The translations under genes and the position numbers were made by a program. A stretch of DNA of 64,000 bases from Arthrobacter ruber (lineage in GTDB: Bacteria > Actinomycetota > Actinomycetes > Actinomycetales > Micrococcaceae), in assembly GCF_002954225.1 (NCBI RefSeq), contig NZ_PPTH01000009.1:1-64000 (forward strand), written 5' to 3'. Numbering within the stretch: position 1 is the first letter of the stretch; each line of letters begins with the position of its first letter. Shown one piece after another: positions 18,996 to 26,735 of the stretch. Below the pieces are notes generated by a model. The model had not been told where the DNA came from, searched no databases, and saw nothing but the letters and a program-made list of their open reading frames with translations.

Positions 18996-21209
18996 ATGAC
19001 GGAGACGACGCGGCCTGCTGCGAGGCCCGGTGCACGGCCCACGGCCACCGACGGCCAGCTGTCGCTCCTGCACGGCTTCGGACCGGCGAAGCTCCCGCGC
19101 GCCGACCCCGAGCGTGCATCCTCCCTCCCCGTGGCGCGGGTCATCCTCGACGCACAGCTGCCCCACCTCGACCGGTACTTCGACTACGCGGTCCCCGCCG
19201 AGATGGACGCCGAGGCGCAGCCGGGTGTCCGCGTGAAGGTACGGTTCGCCGGCCGCGAGCAGGCGGGCTTCCTCGCCGAACGGGTCGAGGAGGCCAGCAC
19301 CACCGCCACGCTCCTGCCGCTCGGGAAGGTCGTGTCGCCGCAGCAGGTGCTCACCCCCGAGATCCTCGCCCTCGCCACAGCCGTCGCCGCTCGGTCCGTC
19401 GGCACCGTGAGCGACGTCCTGCGCTCCGCCGTGCCGCCCCGCATGGCGCGTGTCGAGACCGAGTTCCCCGGCATCGCAGCATCCGACGGCGGGACACGAG
19501 CGGCCGAGGACGACGGCGGACAGGAGCCGGCGCTCCCCGTCTTCGTGGAACCCCGGTCCTCCGGCAGCTTCGGCCGCTACGTGAACGGGCGCGCCTACCT
19601 GGAGCACCTCCGGGTCGGGGAGTCCCCGCGGGCCGTGGTCACGAGCCTCGGCGGGTACGGTGCCACGGCCTGGCCGGAGGAGATCGCCGACGCCGTCGCG
19701 GCCACCGCCGCGTCCGGGCGCGGGTCCGTCGTCGTCGTCCCCGACCAGCGGGACCTCGCCCGCGTGGAGGCAGCGCTCGTCGCCCGGCTCGGCGCGCCCT
19801 CCGTCGCCCGCCTGACGGGGGAGGACGGTGCGACGCCGCGGTACCGGAACTTCCTGCGCATCCTGCACGGCACGGCGACCGTCGCGGTCGGCACCCGCTC
19901 GGCGGCCTACGCGCCCGTGCGGAATCTCGGCCTCGTGTGCCTGTGGGACGACGGCGACGACCAGCACATCGAGCAGCGCGCCCCGTACCAGCACATCCGG
20001 GACGTGCTGCTGCTCCGGGCGGAACACGGGGGAGCGGCGATGATGCTGTCCTCCTTCGGCCGGACCACCGAGGCGCAGCGCCTCGTCGACACCGGCTGGG
20101 CCCACGCCATCCAGGCCGACCGCACCGAGGTGCGCCGCGCCACCCCCCGCGTCGTCCACGCGGCCGACGCCTACCAGATGGAACGCGACCCGCTCGCTGC
20201 GCAGGCCCGCATCCCCCATGCCGCGTGGGCAGCGGCACAGGCAGGCCTGAAGCGCGGGCCGGTGCTGCTGCAGGTCGCGCGCACCGGGTTCTCCCCGGCG
20301 CTCGCGTGCGACCAGTGCCGCCACCCCGCCCGGTGCTCGGCCTGCGCGGGTCCGCTCGCGCAGGCCGGCCGCCTCGCGCCCCTCGCGTGCAGGTGGTGCG
20401 GCCGCCCCGAGGCGCACTGGTCCTGCGCCGAGTGCGGCGGGACCAGGATCCGCGCGACCGTCGCCGGAGCCACACGGACGGCGGAAGAACTGGGCAGGGC
20501 GTTCCCCGGCGCACCGGTGATCTCCTCCGCGGGCGAGCACATCGTCGACAGCGTCCGGGACGTCCCTGCCGTCGTGGTCGCGACGCCGGGCGCCGAGCCC
20601 GTGGCGCCCGGCGGATACGCCGCCGTCATCCTGCTCGACGGCAACGCCCTGCTCAGCAGGGAATCGCTGCGTGCCGGCGAGGACGCCCTCCGCCGCTGGT
20701 TCGCGGCGGCGGTCCTCGCCCGCCCGTCGGAGGCAGGCGGCACCGTGGTGATCACGGGCGACGACGACGTCGCCGTCGGACATCTCGTCCGCTGGGACCC
20801 GTCCGGCGCAGCCTCGCGCGAACTGCTCGAGCGCCAGGAGCTCGGGCTGCCTCCCTCCGTCCGCTACGCCGTCCTGACCGGGACGCGGGAGGCCCTGATG
20901 CACTTCCTGGAGGGGGTGCGGACCGACGGCGTTGCGCGCGTGGTCGGACCCGCACCGGTGCCCCCGGATCTCCGGCGGGAGGCCATGCTCGCTGTCCGTG
21001 CCGCCGGTCCGGCACGGGGGTCGGACCGGAGCGGCCCGACTCCCGCCGTCGCGCTGGCCGGGCAGGGGAGCCACCGGGTCCTCCTGTTCTTCCCCTACCG
21101 GGCGGCGGCGGGCATGACGCGCGAGTTGCGCGCACGGCGCGCTGCCCTTTCCGCCCGGAGGACGGGCGAGCCCGTGCATATCCGCCTCGACGCGCTCGAC
21201 GTCCTCTGA
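18996..21209 (+). CDS. priA: primosomal protein N' (PriA-like, helicase motifs degenerate)
   Basis: PriA restarts stalled replication forks. The 737-residue protein keeps the N-terminal 3'-end-binding domain (LDRYFDYAVP near residue 60) and the zinc region (CDQCRHPARCSACAG, LACRWCG, WSCAECGG, residues 438-485). The helicase core is degraded. I see no GxGKT Walker A, and WDDGDD stands where DEEH would be expected. Loss of helicase motifs is known for actinobacterial PriA. The role is thus probably DNA binding and primosome assembly without unwinding. Start ATG at 18996 follows the hairpin directly with no obvious ribosome site. Confidence 0.88.
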   Translation: MTETTRPAARPGARPTATDGQLSLLHGFGPAKLPRADPERASSLPVARVILDAQLPHLDRYFDYAVPAEMDAEAQPGVRVKVRFAGREQAGFLAERVEEASTTATLLPLGKVVSPQQVLTPEILALATAVAARSVGTVSDVLRSAVPPRMARVETEFPGIAASDGGTRAAEDDGGQEPALPVFVEPRSSGSFGRYVNGRAYLEHLRVGESPRAVVTSLGGYGATAWPEEIADAVAATAASGRGSVVVVPDQRDLARVEAALVARLGAPSVARLTGEDGATPRYRNFLRILHGTATVAVGTRSAAYAPVRNLGLVCLWDDGDDQHIEQRAPYQHIRDVLLLRAEHGGAAMMLSSFGRTTEAQRLVDTGWAHAIQADRTEVRRATPRVVHAADAYQMERDPLAAQARIPHAAWAAAQAGLKRGPVLLQVARTGFSPALACDQCRHPARCSACAGPLAQAGRLAPLACRWCGRPEAHWSCAECGGTRIRATVAGATRTAEELGRAFPGAPVISSAGEHIVDSVRDVPAVVVATPGAEPVAPGGYAAVILLDGNALLSRESLRAGEDALRRWFAAAVLARPSEAGGTVVITGDDDVAVGHLVRWDPSGAASRELLERQELGLPPSVRYAVLTGTREALMHFLEGVRTDGVARVVGPAPVPPDLRREAMLAVRAAGPARGSDRSGPTPAVALAGQGSHRVLLFFPYRAAAGMTRELRARRAALSARRTGEPVHIRLDALDVL

Positions 21210-21227
21210 CCCCTGTGCGCCACTGCC

Positions 21228-21241
21228 CGCACAAACGTGCA
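21228..21241. promoter_or_regulatory. 13/14 copy of the SorC-type palindrome upstream of manganese catalase gene
   Basis: CGCACAAACGTGCA differs by one base from the 14-bp palindrome found between the SorC-type regulator and glpD (read on the opposite strand, TGCACAAACGTGCA). It lies about 90 bp before a possible TAGCGT -10 box (21331-21336) and 194 bp before the catalase ATG. A second palindrome, TGCAC-GGC-GTGCA, overlaps it at 21238-21250. Function is inferred only. Confidence 0.35.
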
Positions 21242-21434
21242 CGGCGTGCATCTTCGGCCACGCTTCCGGCGGGCTGTCAAGGGGAGAGCGACATCCCCTG
21301 TTCCTTCTTTTCAGCCTCCCTGGGGAGGCATAGCGTCGATAACGGGCTCCGGTGGTGGACGGGCGCCCCCAGTCCGACAACGTGCCGAGCGTCCACCGGA
21401 GTTGAAGCGAATCCGACCGACGAAAGCGGGAACC

Positions 21435-22316
21435 ATGTTCTTCCACAAGCAGGAGCTTCAGTACAAGTCGACGCCTGATAAGCCTGATGCGGTGTATGCC
21501 CGGAAGTTGCAGGAGGTCCTGGGTGGCCAGTACGGGGAGATCACGGTGGCCCTGCAGTACAGCTTCCAGGCGTGGAACGCGCACATCCCGGGGAAGTACC
21601 GGGATCTGCTGTTCGGTATCGGGGCGGAGGAGATGGGGCATGTGGAGATGCTCGCGACGATGATCGCGCAGTTGCTGGAGAAGGCGCCGTTGGGCATCAC
21701 GGAGGACTCGGTCCAGGCCGATCCGGCGGTCGCGGCGGTGATCGGGGGGACGGACATGCAGCAGGCGATCGTGGCCGGTGCCGGTGCGCGGGCGGCGGAC
21801 AGCAACGGTAATCCGTGGCAGGGCTCCTACATCACGGCCAGCGGTAATCTGCTGGCGGATTTCACGGCGAACGCGAATGCGGAGATGCAGGGCCGGTTGC
21901 AGGTGGCCCGGCTGTATCACATGACCGATGACCACGGGGTGCGGGACATGCTGTCGTTCCTGTTGGCGCGGGACACGATGCACCAGAACCAGTGGACGGC
22001 GGCGGCCCGGGAGTTGCAGGAGTCGAAGATGGAGCTGATGCCGGTGCCGAGCAACTTCCCGATCAAGAAGGAACTGCGTGAGGTGTCCTACCAGTACCTG
22101 AACTTCTCCGACGGCAGGACCGCGTCCGAGGGCAGCTGGGCGTCGGGTCCGACCCCGGATGGCAGGGGCGAGTTCACGTACCACGAGGGTCCCACGACGT
22201 CCGCGCCGATGCCGCCGCCCACGCACCCCGATGCGCGGTTCTACGGCACCACGGAGATCCCGAACACCGTGGAGAAGCTCGCCGGCACCGTCCAGGACAA
22301 ACTGAACCGCGAATAG
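21435..22316 (+). CDS. manganese catalase family protein
   Basis: Ferritin-like di-manganese enzyme expected to dismutate hydrogen peroxide. The protein has 293 residues. It begins MFFHKQELQYKS, and the four-helix bundle carries the expected metal ligands in GEITVALQYSFQ, GAEEMGHVEML, ANAEMQGRLQ and RDTMHQNQW. A Pro/Thr-rich C-terminal tail follows. Codons in the first two thirds often end in G or T (TTG, CGG, GCG, GAT), unlike the C-ending bias of neighbours; the last quarter returns to the local style. This suggests transfer or recombination. It is monocistronic, ending at a strong hairpin. The ATG is preceded by a weak AGCGGG site. Confidence 0.88.
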   Translation: MFFHKQELQYKSTPDKPDAVYARKLQEVLGGQYGEITVALQYSFQAWNAHIPGKYRDLLFGIGAEEMGHVEMLATMIAQLLEKAPLGITEDSVQADPAVAAVIGGTDMQQAIVAGAGARAADSNGNPWQGSYITASGNLLADFTANANAEMQGRLQVARLYHMTDDHGVRDMLSFLLARDTMHQNQWTAAARELQESKMELMPVPSNFPIKKELREVSYQYLNFSDGRTASEGSWASGPTPDGRGEFTYHEGPTTSAPMPPPTHPDARFYGTTEIPNTVEKLAGTVQDKLNRE

Positions 22317-22334
22317 CACCGCCGGCGGTGATGT

Positions 22335-22360
22335 CGGCGGTCCGGACCACCGGACCGCCG
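22335..22360. terminator. bidirectional terminator hairpin
   Basis: A perfect 11-bp stem (22335-22345 with 22350-22360) on an ACCA loop lies between the convergent catalase and VOC genes, 18 nt after the catalase stop. No U-tract on either strand. Confidence 0.6.
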
Positions 22361-22380
22361 GCACCGCCCGGGCCGTCGGG

Positions 22381-22782
22381 TCACTCCTGCGGTTCGTACC
22401 CGATGAGCCAGCAGAGGCCGAAACGGTCGACGACCTGGCCGTCGGAGGCCCCCCAGGGCTTCGGGGCCAGGGGATCGAGCACGGATCCGCCGGCCGACAG
22501 CTTCTCGAACCATCCGTGCAGGACCGCCGGCGGGGCGGTGCCGAGCAGCGCGAGCTTGAGGCCCTCGACCCGCACGGCCGGTTCTTCCGCGGCCGCGTCC
22601 GCCCCCGCCAGTGCGACGACGCCGTCGAGCACGCCGTGCGCCACCGCCGCGGGCGGGCCGTCGGTCCTGCCGAAGTCCTCGTAGGAGTGCAGGGACAGCT
22701 CGCCACCGAAGACCTCCGCGTAGAAGCCCAGTGCTGCGCGCGCGGTCCCGGGAAAGCTGATGTAGACGAGGGGGGCGGCCAT
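22381..22782 (-). CDS. VOC / PhnB-like glyoxalase-fold protein
   Basis: Small 133-residue protein of the vicinal-oxygen-chelate superfamily, PhnB/DUF1428-like branch. It has YISFPGTARAALGFYAEVFGGEL at the N-terminus and ends with SDGQVVDRFGLCWLIGYEP, a pattern shared by many uncharacterised members. Metal use and substrate are unknown. The start ATG at 22782 is chosen for its AGGAAGGG ribosome site; an in-frame upstream ATG would add 14 residues without such a site. Confidence 0.75.
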   Translation of the reverse strand: MAAPLVYISFPGTARAALGFYAEVFGGELSLHSYEDFGRTDGPPAAVAHGVLDGVVALAGADAAAEEPAVRVEGLKLALLGTAPPAVLHGWFEKLSAGGSVLDPLAPKPWGASDGQVVDRFGLCWLIGYEPQE

Positions 22783-22897
22783 GGTGACCCTTCCTGACGT
22801 GGGGAGCGGGACCGGCGACATCATCCCGCGCTACCTGATGGACGCAGACGGCCCGGCCGAATCATCGCCTCCCGGTGCATCGTCGTCGAGCAGTATC

Positions 22898-23614
22898 TCA
22901 GGACCGAGCCGGCAGCACGCAGAGCTCGTTACCCGAGGGGTCGGTGTAGATGCGCCAGGGCAGGTCGCCCCAGCCGGGATGCAGTTCGCGCCCGCCCCGC
23001 CCGACGATGCCCGCCGCGACCTCGTCGGGATCGTCCCCGGCATCGAGCCGGACGTCCAGGTGCACCCGGTTCTTCCCGGTCCCCTTGGACGAGGGCTCGG
23101 GGCACAGTTCCAGGAGCGGGCCCAGCAGCGACCGATGGCGCAGCGTGCGGGGGCGTCCCGGCACCGGGACCCAGCCGGTGAGCCACGACCAGAACCGCGC
23201 GTCCCGGTCCGCGTCGGAGGAGTCGAGCGGCAGCGCCGCGATCGGCCCGGTACCCGTGTACTCCGCCCGTTCGTGCATCACGCAGCAGGGGTTGCCTTCC
23301 GGATCGGCGAGGACCACCCAGGGTACGTCCCCCTGACCTACGTCGAGGTGCCGGGCACCCAGTCCGAGCAACCGGTCGACCTCCACGGCCTGCCGGGAAC
23401 CGCCCCTGAGGTCCAGGTGGAGCCGGGGCCCGGCATCGGGCGGCTCCGGGACGCGCTGGAAGCACAGGTCCAAAACCGGGCCGCCCTCGATCGTGAGTCG
23501 GGTCTCGTACCCGTCGGATGCGTCGGTGAGCGTCTCGCCTCCGATCACCGCCTCCCAGAAGCGACCGAGTCGCTGGGGGTCCACGGCGTCGACGACGAGA
23601 TTCTCCAGGTACAT
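22898..23614 (-). CDS. tandem VOC-domain protein
   Basis: 238 residues with two glyoxalase-like repeats, each of about 115 residues. The first ends in WVVLADPEGNPCCVM and the second in WRIYTDPSGNELCVL, the usual DPxGN strand turn. Such two-repeat proteins are common in actinobacteria and mostly uncharacterised; bleomycin-type binding or small-molecule chemistry are possible. The ATG at 23614 follows a TACGGT box by 7 nt, so the mRNA may be leaderless. Confidence 0.75.
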   Translation of the reverse strand: MYLENLVVDAVDPQRLGRFWEAVIGGETLTDASDGYETRLTIEGGPVLDLCFQRVPEPPDAGPRLHLDLRGGSRQAVEVDRLLGLGARHLDVGQGDVPWVVLADPEGNPCCVMHERAEYTGTGPIAALPLDSSDADRDARFWSWLTGWVPVPGRPRTLRHRSLLGPLLELCPEPSSKGTGKNRVHLDVRLDAGDDPDEVAAGIVGRGGRELHPGWGDLPWRIYTDPSGNELCVLPARS

Positions 23615-23621
23615 GGATGCC

Positions 23622-23627
23622 ACCGTA
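23622..23627 (-). promoter_or_regulatory. possible -10 box of tandem VOC gene (leaderless)
   Basis: Minus-strand TACGGT, then 7 nt, then ATG. It fits the TANNNT leaderless layout, but a chance match is possible. Confidence 0.35.
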
Positions 23628-23708
23628 GGCCAATCGGGGGACGATCCTCCAGGACCGCGCCGTCCGGAGGAGGCGCTCCGGATCGGACTGCCCACGGAGG
23701 AGTACGGC

Positions 23709-24383
23709 TCAGCGGCGGTGCCGCCGGCGGATGACGACCTCGGCCACGGCGAGATTGACCACCCAGCCCGCCCCCATCAGCAGCGCCCGGACGGTCACAC
23801 CCGGTGGACTCGCGAGGAGCTCCGGCAGGATGAGGATCAGGGCCTGCGTCCCGGCGCCCAGCCCGATCGCGTAGGCCCGGGTCATCCAGGCACCGTGGGC
23901 GCCGATGTCGCCGCGCATCACGGCCCGGACGCCCAGTACGAGGCTGAGGGCCATGCCGCTGCCGAAGACGAGTCGGAACGCCAGCAGGAGCGGCCCGTCG
24001 CTGGGCGGGAGGACGTAGAAGAGCGCCATCCACACGCCGGACCCCGCAGCCACGAGCCCCGCAGGCAGGAGGATCCTGCCCGCGATCCGGTGCCAGCGGC
24101 GCCCACGGCGGCGCAGGGACGGCACGAACTGGAACGCGCCGAGCAGCGAGTAGAGGGTGGCCCCGACGATGTGCAGCACCACCGGTACGGGGGAGTCGAA
24201 GAACCGGGCGTTCCGTGCCGTGATGTCGGCCCCGCCCGTGAGCTCGGTGAGCCGGGCGGCCCCGGCAAGGACGGGGATGAGGCCCAGCAGGATCAGGCCC
24301 GCCGGCACGACCCAGGCCGGGGTCCTGCGGCCGGTCGTGCGCGGGCTGACCGGGGGCCGAGCCTTCTGTCCCGTGGTGTCCAT
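23709..24383 (-). CDS. DUF2306 multi-pass membrane protein
   Basis: 224 residues with about six hydrophobic segments. The LGAFQFVPSLRRRGRRWHRIAGR segment (shown here in part: HRIAGR) is the hallmark of DUF2306, a family of unknown function with conserved His residues that might bind heme or a metal. GDIGAHGAWMTR is also typical. The ATG at 24383 has a GGAAGAGGA ribosome site. It is divergent from a TetR regulator over two palindromic operators, which suggests ligand-induced expression of this protein. Confidence 0.75.
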   Translation of the reverse strand: MDTTGQKARPPVSPRTTGRRTPAWVVPAGLILLGLIPVLAGAARLTELTGGADITARNARFFDSPVPVVLHIVGATLYSLLGAFQFVPSLRRRGRRWHRIAGRILLPAGLVAAGSGVWMALFYVLPPSDGPLLLAFRLVFGSGMALSLVLGVRAVMRGDIGAHGAWMTRAYAIGLGAGTQALILILPELLASPPGVTVRALLMGAGWVVNLAVAEVVIRRRHRR

Positions 24384-24443
24384 CGGCGTCCTCTTCCTGG
24401 TCCCGGTCGGCGGTGCGGAGAACCGTCCGCGAGCCCGCCCCTT

Positions 24444-24458
24444 GTGTACGGAGTACAC
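24444..24458. promoter_or_regulatory. TetR operator copy 1 (perfect 15-bp palindrome)
   Basis: GTGTAC-GGA-GTACAC. It lies in the control region between the divergent DUF2306 and TetR genes. Its centre is 32 bp, about three helical turns, from the near-identical second copy. A minus-strand TACTGT box (24469-24474) would start DUF2306 transcription at its edge. Confidence 0.7.
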
Positions 24459-24475
24459 GATGCGCTTCACAGTAG

Positions 24476-24490
24476 GTGTACGGCGTACAC
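24476..24490. promoter_or_regulatory. TetR operator copy 2 (perfect 15-bp palindrome)
   Basis: GTGTAC-GGC-GTACAC, differing from copy 1 only at the spacer centre. It overlaps a plus-strand TACACT box (24486-24491) that would start the TetR gene near 24498, so binding would give autorepression. Confidence 0.7.
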
Positions 24491-24526
24491 TCGTCAAGGG
24501 GCGGATCGACGGACAGGGAGAAGCGC

Positions 24527-25246
24527 ATGGAGGATGGAGCGGCGCCGCGCGTGCGCCTCACCCGGGACGCCGTGCTGCACGCAGCCGTCGTCCTGGCCGA
24601 CGAGCAGGGCGTGGGAGGGCTGAGCATGCGCAGCCTGGCCGAGTCGCTCGGCGTCGTGCCGATGGCGCTCTACCGGCATGTGGCGAACAAGGAGGACCTG
24701 CTGGACGGGATGGTCGACGTCCTCGCGGACGAGATCGATCCGCCGATCGACACGCCGGACTGGAGGACCGCGGTCCGTCATCGGGTCCTGTCGGCGAGGA
24801 GGGCACTCCAGCGCCACGCCTGGGCCCGCAGGGTCCTCGAGACGCGCACCAGCAGGACACCGGGCGTGCTCGCGTACACCGACTCGTTCATCGGTATGTT
24901 CCTCGACCGGGGATTCTCGATCGACCTGACGCATCACGTTCTGCACGCCCTGGGAAGCCGCATGTGGGGCTTCACGCAGGAACTCTTCGACGATCCCGGA
25001 GCCGCCCCCGCCGAGCAGGCGACCGCCGTCGACGACGCGGAGGCGCAGGCGGTCCTGCAGCAGATGGCCGCCCGGTACCCGAACGTCCTCCGGATCGCCA
25101 TGGCCTCGGCGCACGGCGACGACGTCGTGGGCACGGGCTGCGACGACCAGTTCGAGTTCGAGTTCGCGCTCGACCTGCTGCTCGACGGCATCGAGGCACT
25201 GCGTGCCGAAGGCTGGACGTCGCCAGGATCGGGCAGGGACCGGTAG
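24527..25246 (+). CDS. TetR family transcriptional regulator
   Basis: 239-residue repressor. The N-terminal helix-turn-helix is clear (LTRDAVLHAAVVLADEQG, then MRSLAESLGVVPMALYRHVANKEDLL, residues 10-58). The C-terminal half resembles the tetracycline-repressor-type ligand domain. The ATG at 24527 follows GGGAGAA; an upstream GTG at 24476 would lie inside the operator and is rejected. It most likely controls itself and the divergent DUF2306 gene through the two GTGTAC-N3-GTACAC sites. The inducer is unknown. Confidence 0.9.
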   Translation: MEDGAAPRVRLTRDAVLHAAVVLADEQGVGGLSMRSLAESLGVVPMALYRHVANKEDLLDGMVDVLADEIDPPIDTPDWRTAVRHRVLSARRALQRHAWARRVLETRTSRTPGVLAYTDSFIGMFLDRGFSIDLTHHVLHALGSRMWGFTQELFDDPGAAPAEQATAVDDAEAQAVLQQMAARYPNVLRIAMASAHGDDVVGTGCDDQFEFEFALDLLLDGIEALRAEGWTSPGSGRDR

Positions 25247-25288
25247 CCGCCGCTCCCGTCGTCGGACACGCGGCAGGGCGCGGTCCCG

Positions 25289-25576
25289 TCAGGGATGGTC
25301 GACGAGGTGCCAGCCGCTCGCATCGATCTCGACGGCGACCGGCGCCGGTCCCTGCATGCCCCGCGCCCTCAGCGCCCGCGTCAGTGTCTCGGCGGAGGCC
25401 GTGAGGACGAACGTCTCGCCGCGGAAGCGGTCCGCGGTCTCCTCGAGGAAGCCGGCCGCGTCGCGCTCGTCCGGCAGGTCGAACCATGCGGCGACCGGCA
25501 GGCGCGCCAGCCAGGCGGGACGGCCGGCGCCCGCCGCAAGGAGCACGGCCGTGGCGGCGCACTGCAGGTCCGTCAC
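25289..25576 (-). CDS. small hypothetical protein, last gene of glycosyltransferase operon
   Basis: 95 residues, not recognised. It looks like a compact alpha/beta protein: LQCAATAVLLAAGAG, a WFDLPDERDAAGF segment and a C-terminal VAVEIDASGWHLV strand; no signal peptide or membrane helix. The GTG at 25576 has a GGAGGGG ribosome site 28 bp after the glycosyltransferase stop, which argues it is real and co-transcribed. An earlier in-frame start would overlap the glycosyltransferase gene. Confidence 0.55.
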   Translation of the reverse strand: MTDLQCAATAVLLAAGAGRPAWLARLPVAAWFDLPDERDAAGFLEETADRFRGETFVLTASAETLTRALRARGMQGPAPVAVEIDASGWHLVDHP

Positions 25577-25604
25577 GATCCCCTCCGTCCGCCGCGGGCG
25601 GCGC

Positions 25605-26735
25605 TCACGCCGCCCGGTCCTTCCGGCCACCGGGCACCGGGCGTCCGGTGAGGCGTCGCCGTCGGCCGTACTCGAGCACCGCACGCCGGCAGGCCGTGCG
25701 CAGCTGCTCTGCGGATGCCGCCCAGGAGTACGTGGCGGCCTGCTCCAGCCCGGCGCGGGATGCCTCGGCCCAGCGGCCGGGCTCCTCGAGGCTGCGGACG
25801 GCAGCCGCCACGGCGTCCGGGTCGTCGGGATCGACGAACAGCGCCGCCGTTCCGCCGACCTCGCGGAAGATCGGGATGTCGCTCGCGATCACCGGTGTGC
25901 CGGTCGCCATCGCCTCGATGATCGGCAGGCCGTAGCCCTCGGCCCTGGACAACGTGACGAGCGCCGTCGAATCGTCGAGCAGGTCCTCGTACTCCGCGTC
26001 GGACACCCCGTCGTGGAAGACCGTGCGGCCGGCGTCGGGTATGAGGTCCGCGAGTTCGGCGCGGCGGGAGGGCGTGATCCTGCTCAGCAGGTGCAGCGTG
26101 TGGCCCGGGAGCGACGCCATGGCGCGGACGAGGGTCTCGACGTTCTTGTAGGGCATGAAGGAGCCCATGTAGAGCAGCGATGCGGACCGGGGCGCGCCGG
26201 GATCACGCCGCCGTTCCGTCGACTGGGGTGCGTTGCCGACGAGCAGCACGGGCCGGCGCGTGAGGCGGTGGCGTCCGATGAGCCCGGCCGTGGTGGCGGA
26301 GATCGTGGCGACGACGTCCGCGCGGTCCAGCAGCAGGCGCTGCGGCCAGTACGCGAGGTGGTAGAGCCGCCAGAGCAGGCGGACGGGCAGCGGGAGGAAC
26401 GACGGCGGCATCGGGTTCTGGTAGTAGATGAGGTCGTGCAGGGTGAGGACGAGCGGGTACCTGCGCCCCCAGGAGCCCATGGTCTGCATGGGACAGACGA
26501 CGACGTCCGGCCTCAGGCGGTTGATGCGCCGCGCGACGAACAGTTCGGCGGGGGAGAGCGGGCTGGTGATCCGCACGTGCGGCACCTCCGGCAGGAGCGC
26601 GAGCTGCCGCGGGTCGCTGACGAGCATCACGACGTCGTCGGTCGCGGCCAGGGCTGCGATGAGGCTCGCACCGTAGCGGCTGATACCGTCGTGGTGGTCG
26701 GTCCGCGTGAACCGCGCGTCGAACAGGATCCTCAC
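25605..26735 (-). CDS. GT4-family glycosyltransferase
   Basis: 376-residue GT-B fold enzyme. The N-terminal half begins RILFDARFTRTDHHDGISRYG, with the GISRYG acceptor-loop typical of mannosyltransferase-like GT4 members, and has LVLTLHDLIYYQNP. The C-terminal half has LYMGSFMPYKNVETLV and the nucleotide-sugar motif SRAEGYGLPIIEAMATGTPVI, with the E-x7-E pattern. Donor and acceptor are unknown. The GTG overlaps the hydrolase stop (GTGA), so the genes are coupled. Confidence 0.85.
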   Translation of the reverse strand: MRILFDARFTRTDHHDGISRYGASLIAALAATDDVVMLVSDPRQLALLPEVPHVRITSPLSPAELFVARRINRLRPDVVVCPMQTMGSWGRRYPLVLTLHDLIYYQNPMPPSFLPLPVRLLWRLYHLAYWPQRLLLDRADVVATISATTAGLIGRHRLTRRPVLLVGNAPQSTERRRDPGAPRSASLLYMGSFMPYKNVETLVRAMASLPGHTLHLLSRITPSRRAELADLIPDAGRTVFHDGVSDAEYEDLLDDSTALVTLSRAEGYGLPIIEAMATGTPVIASDIPIFREVGGTAALFVDPDDPDAVAAAVRSLEEPGRWAEASRAGLEQAATYSWAASAEQLRTACRRAVLEYGRRRRLTGRPVPGGRKDRAA

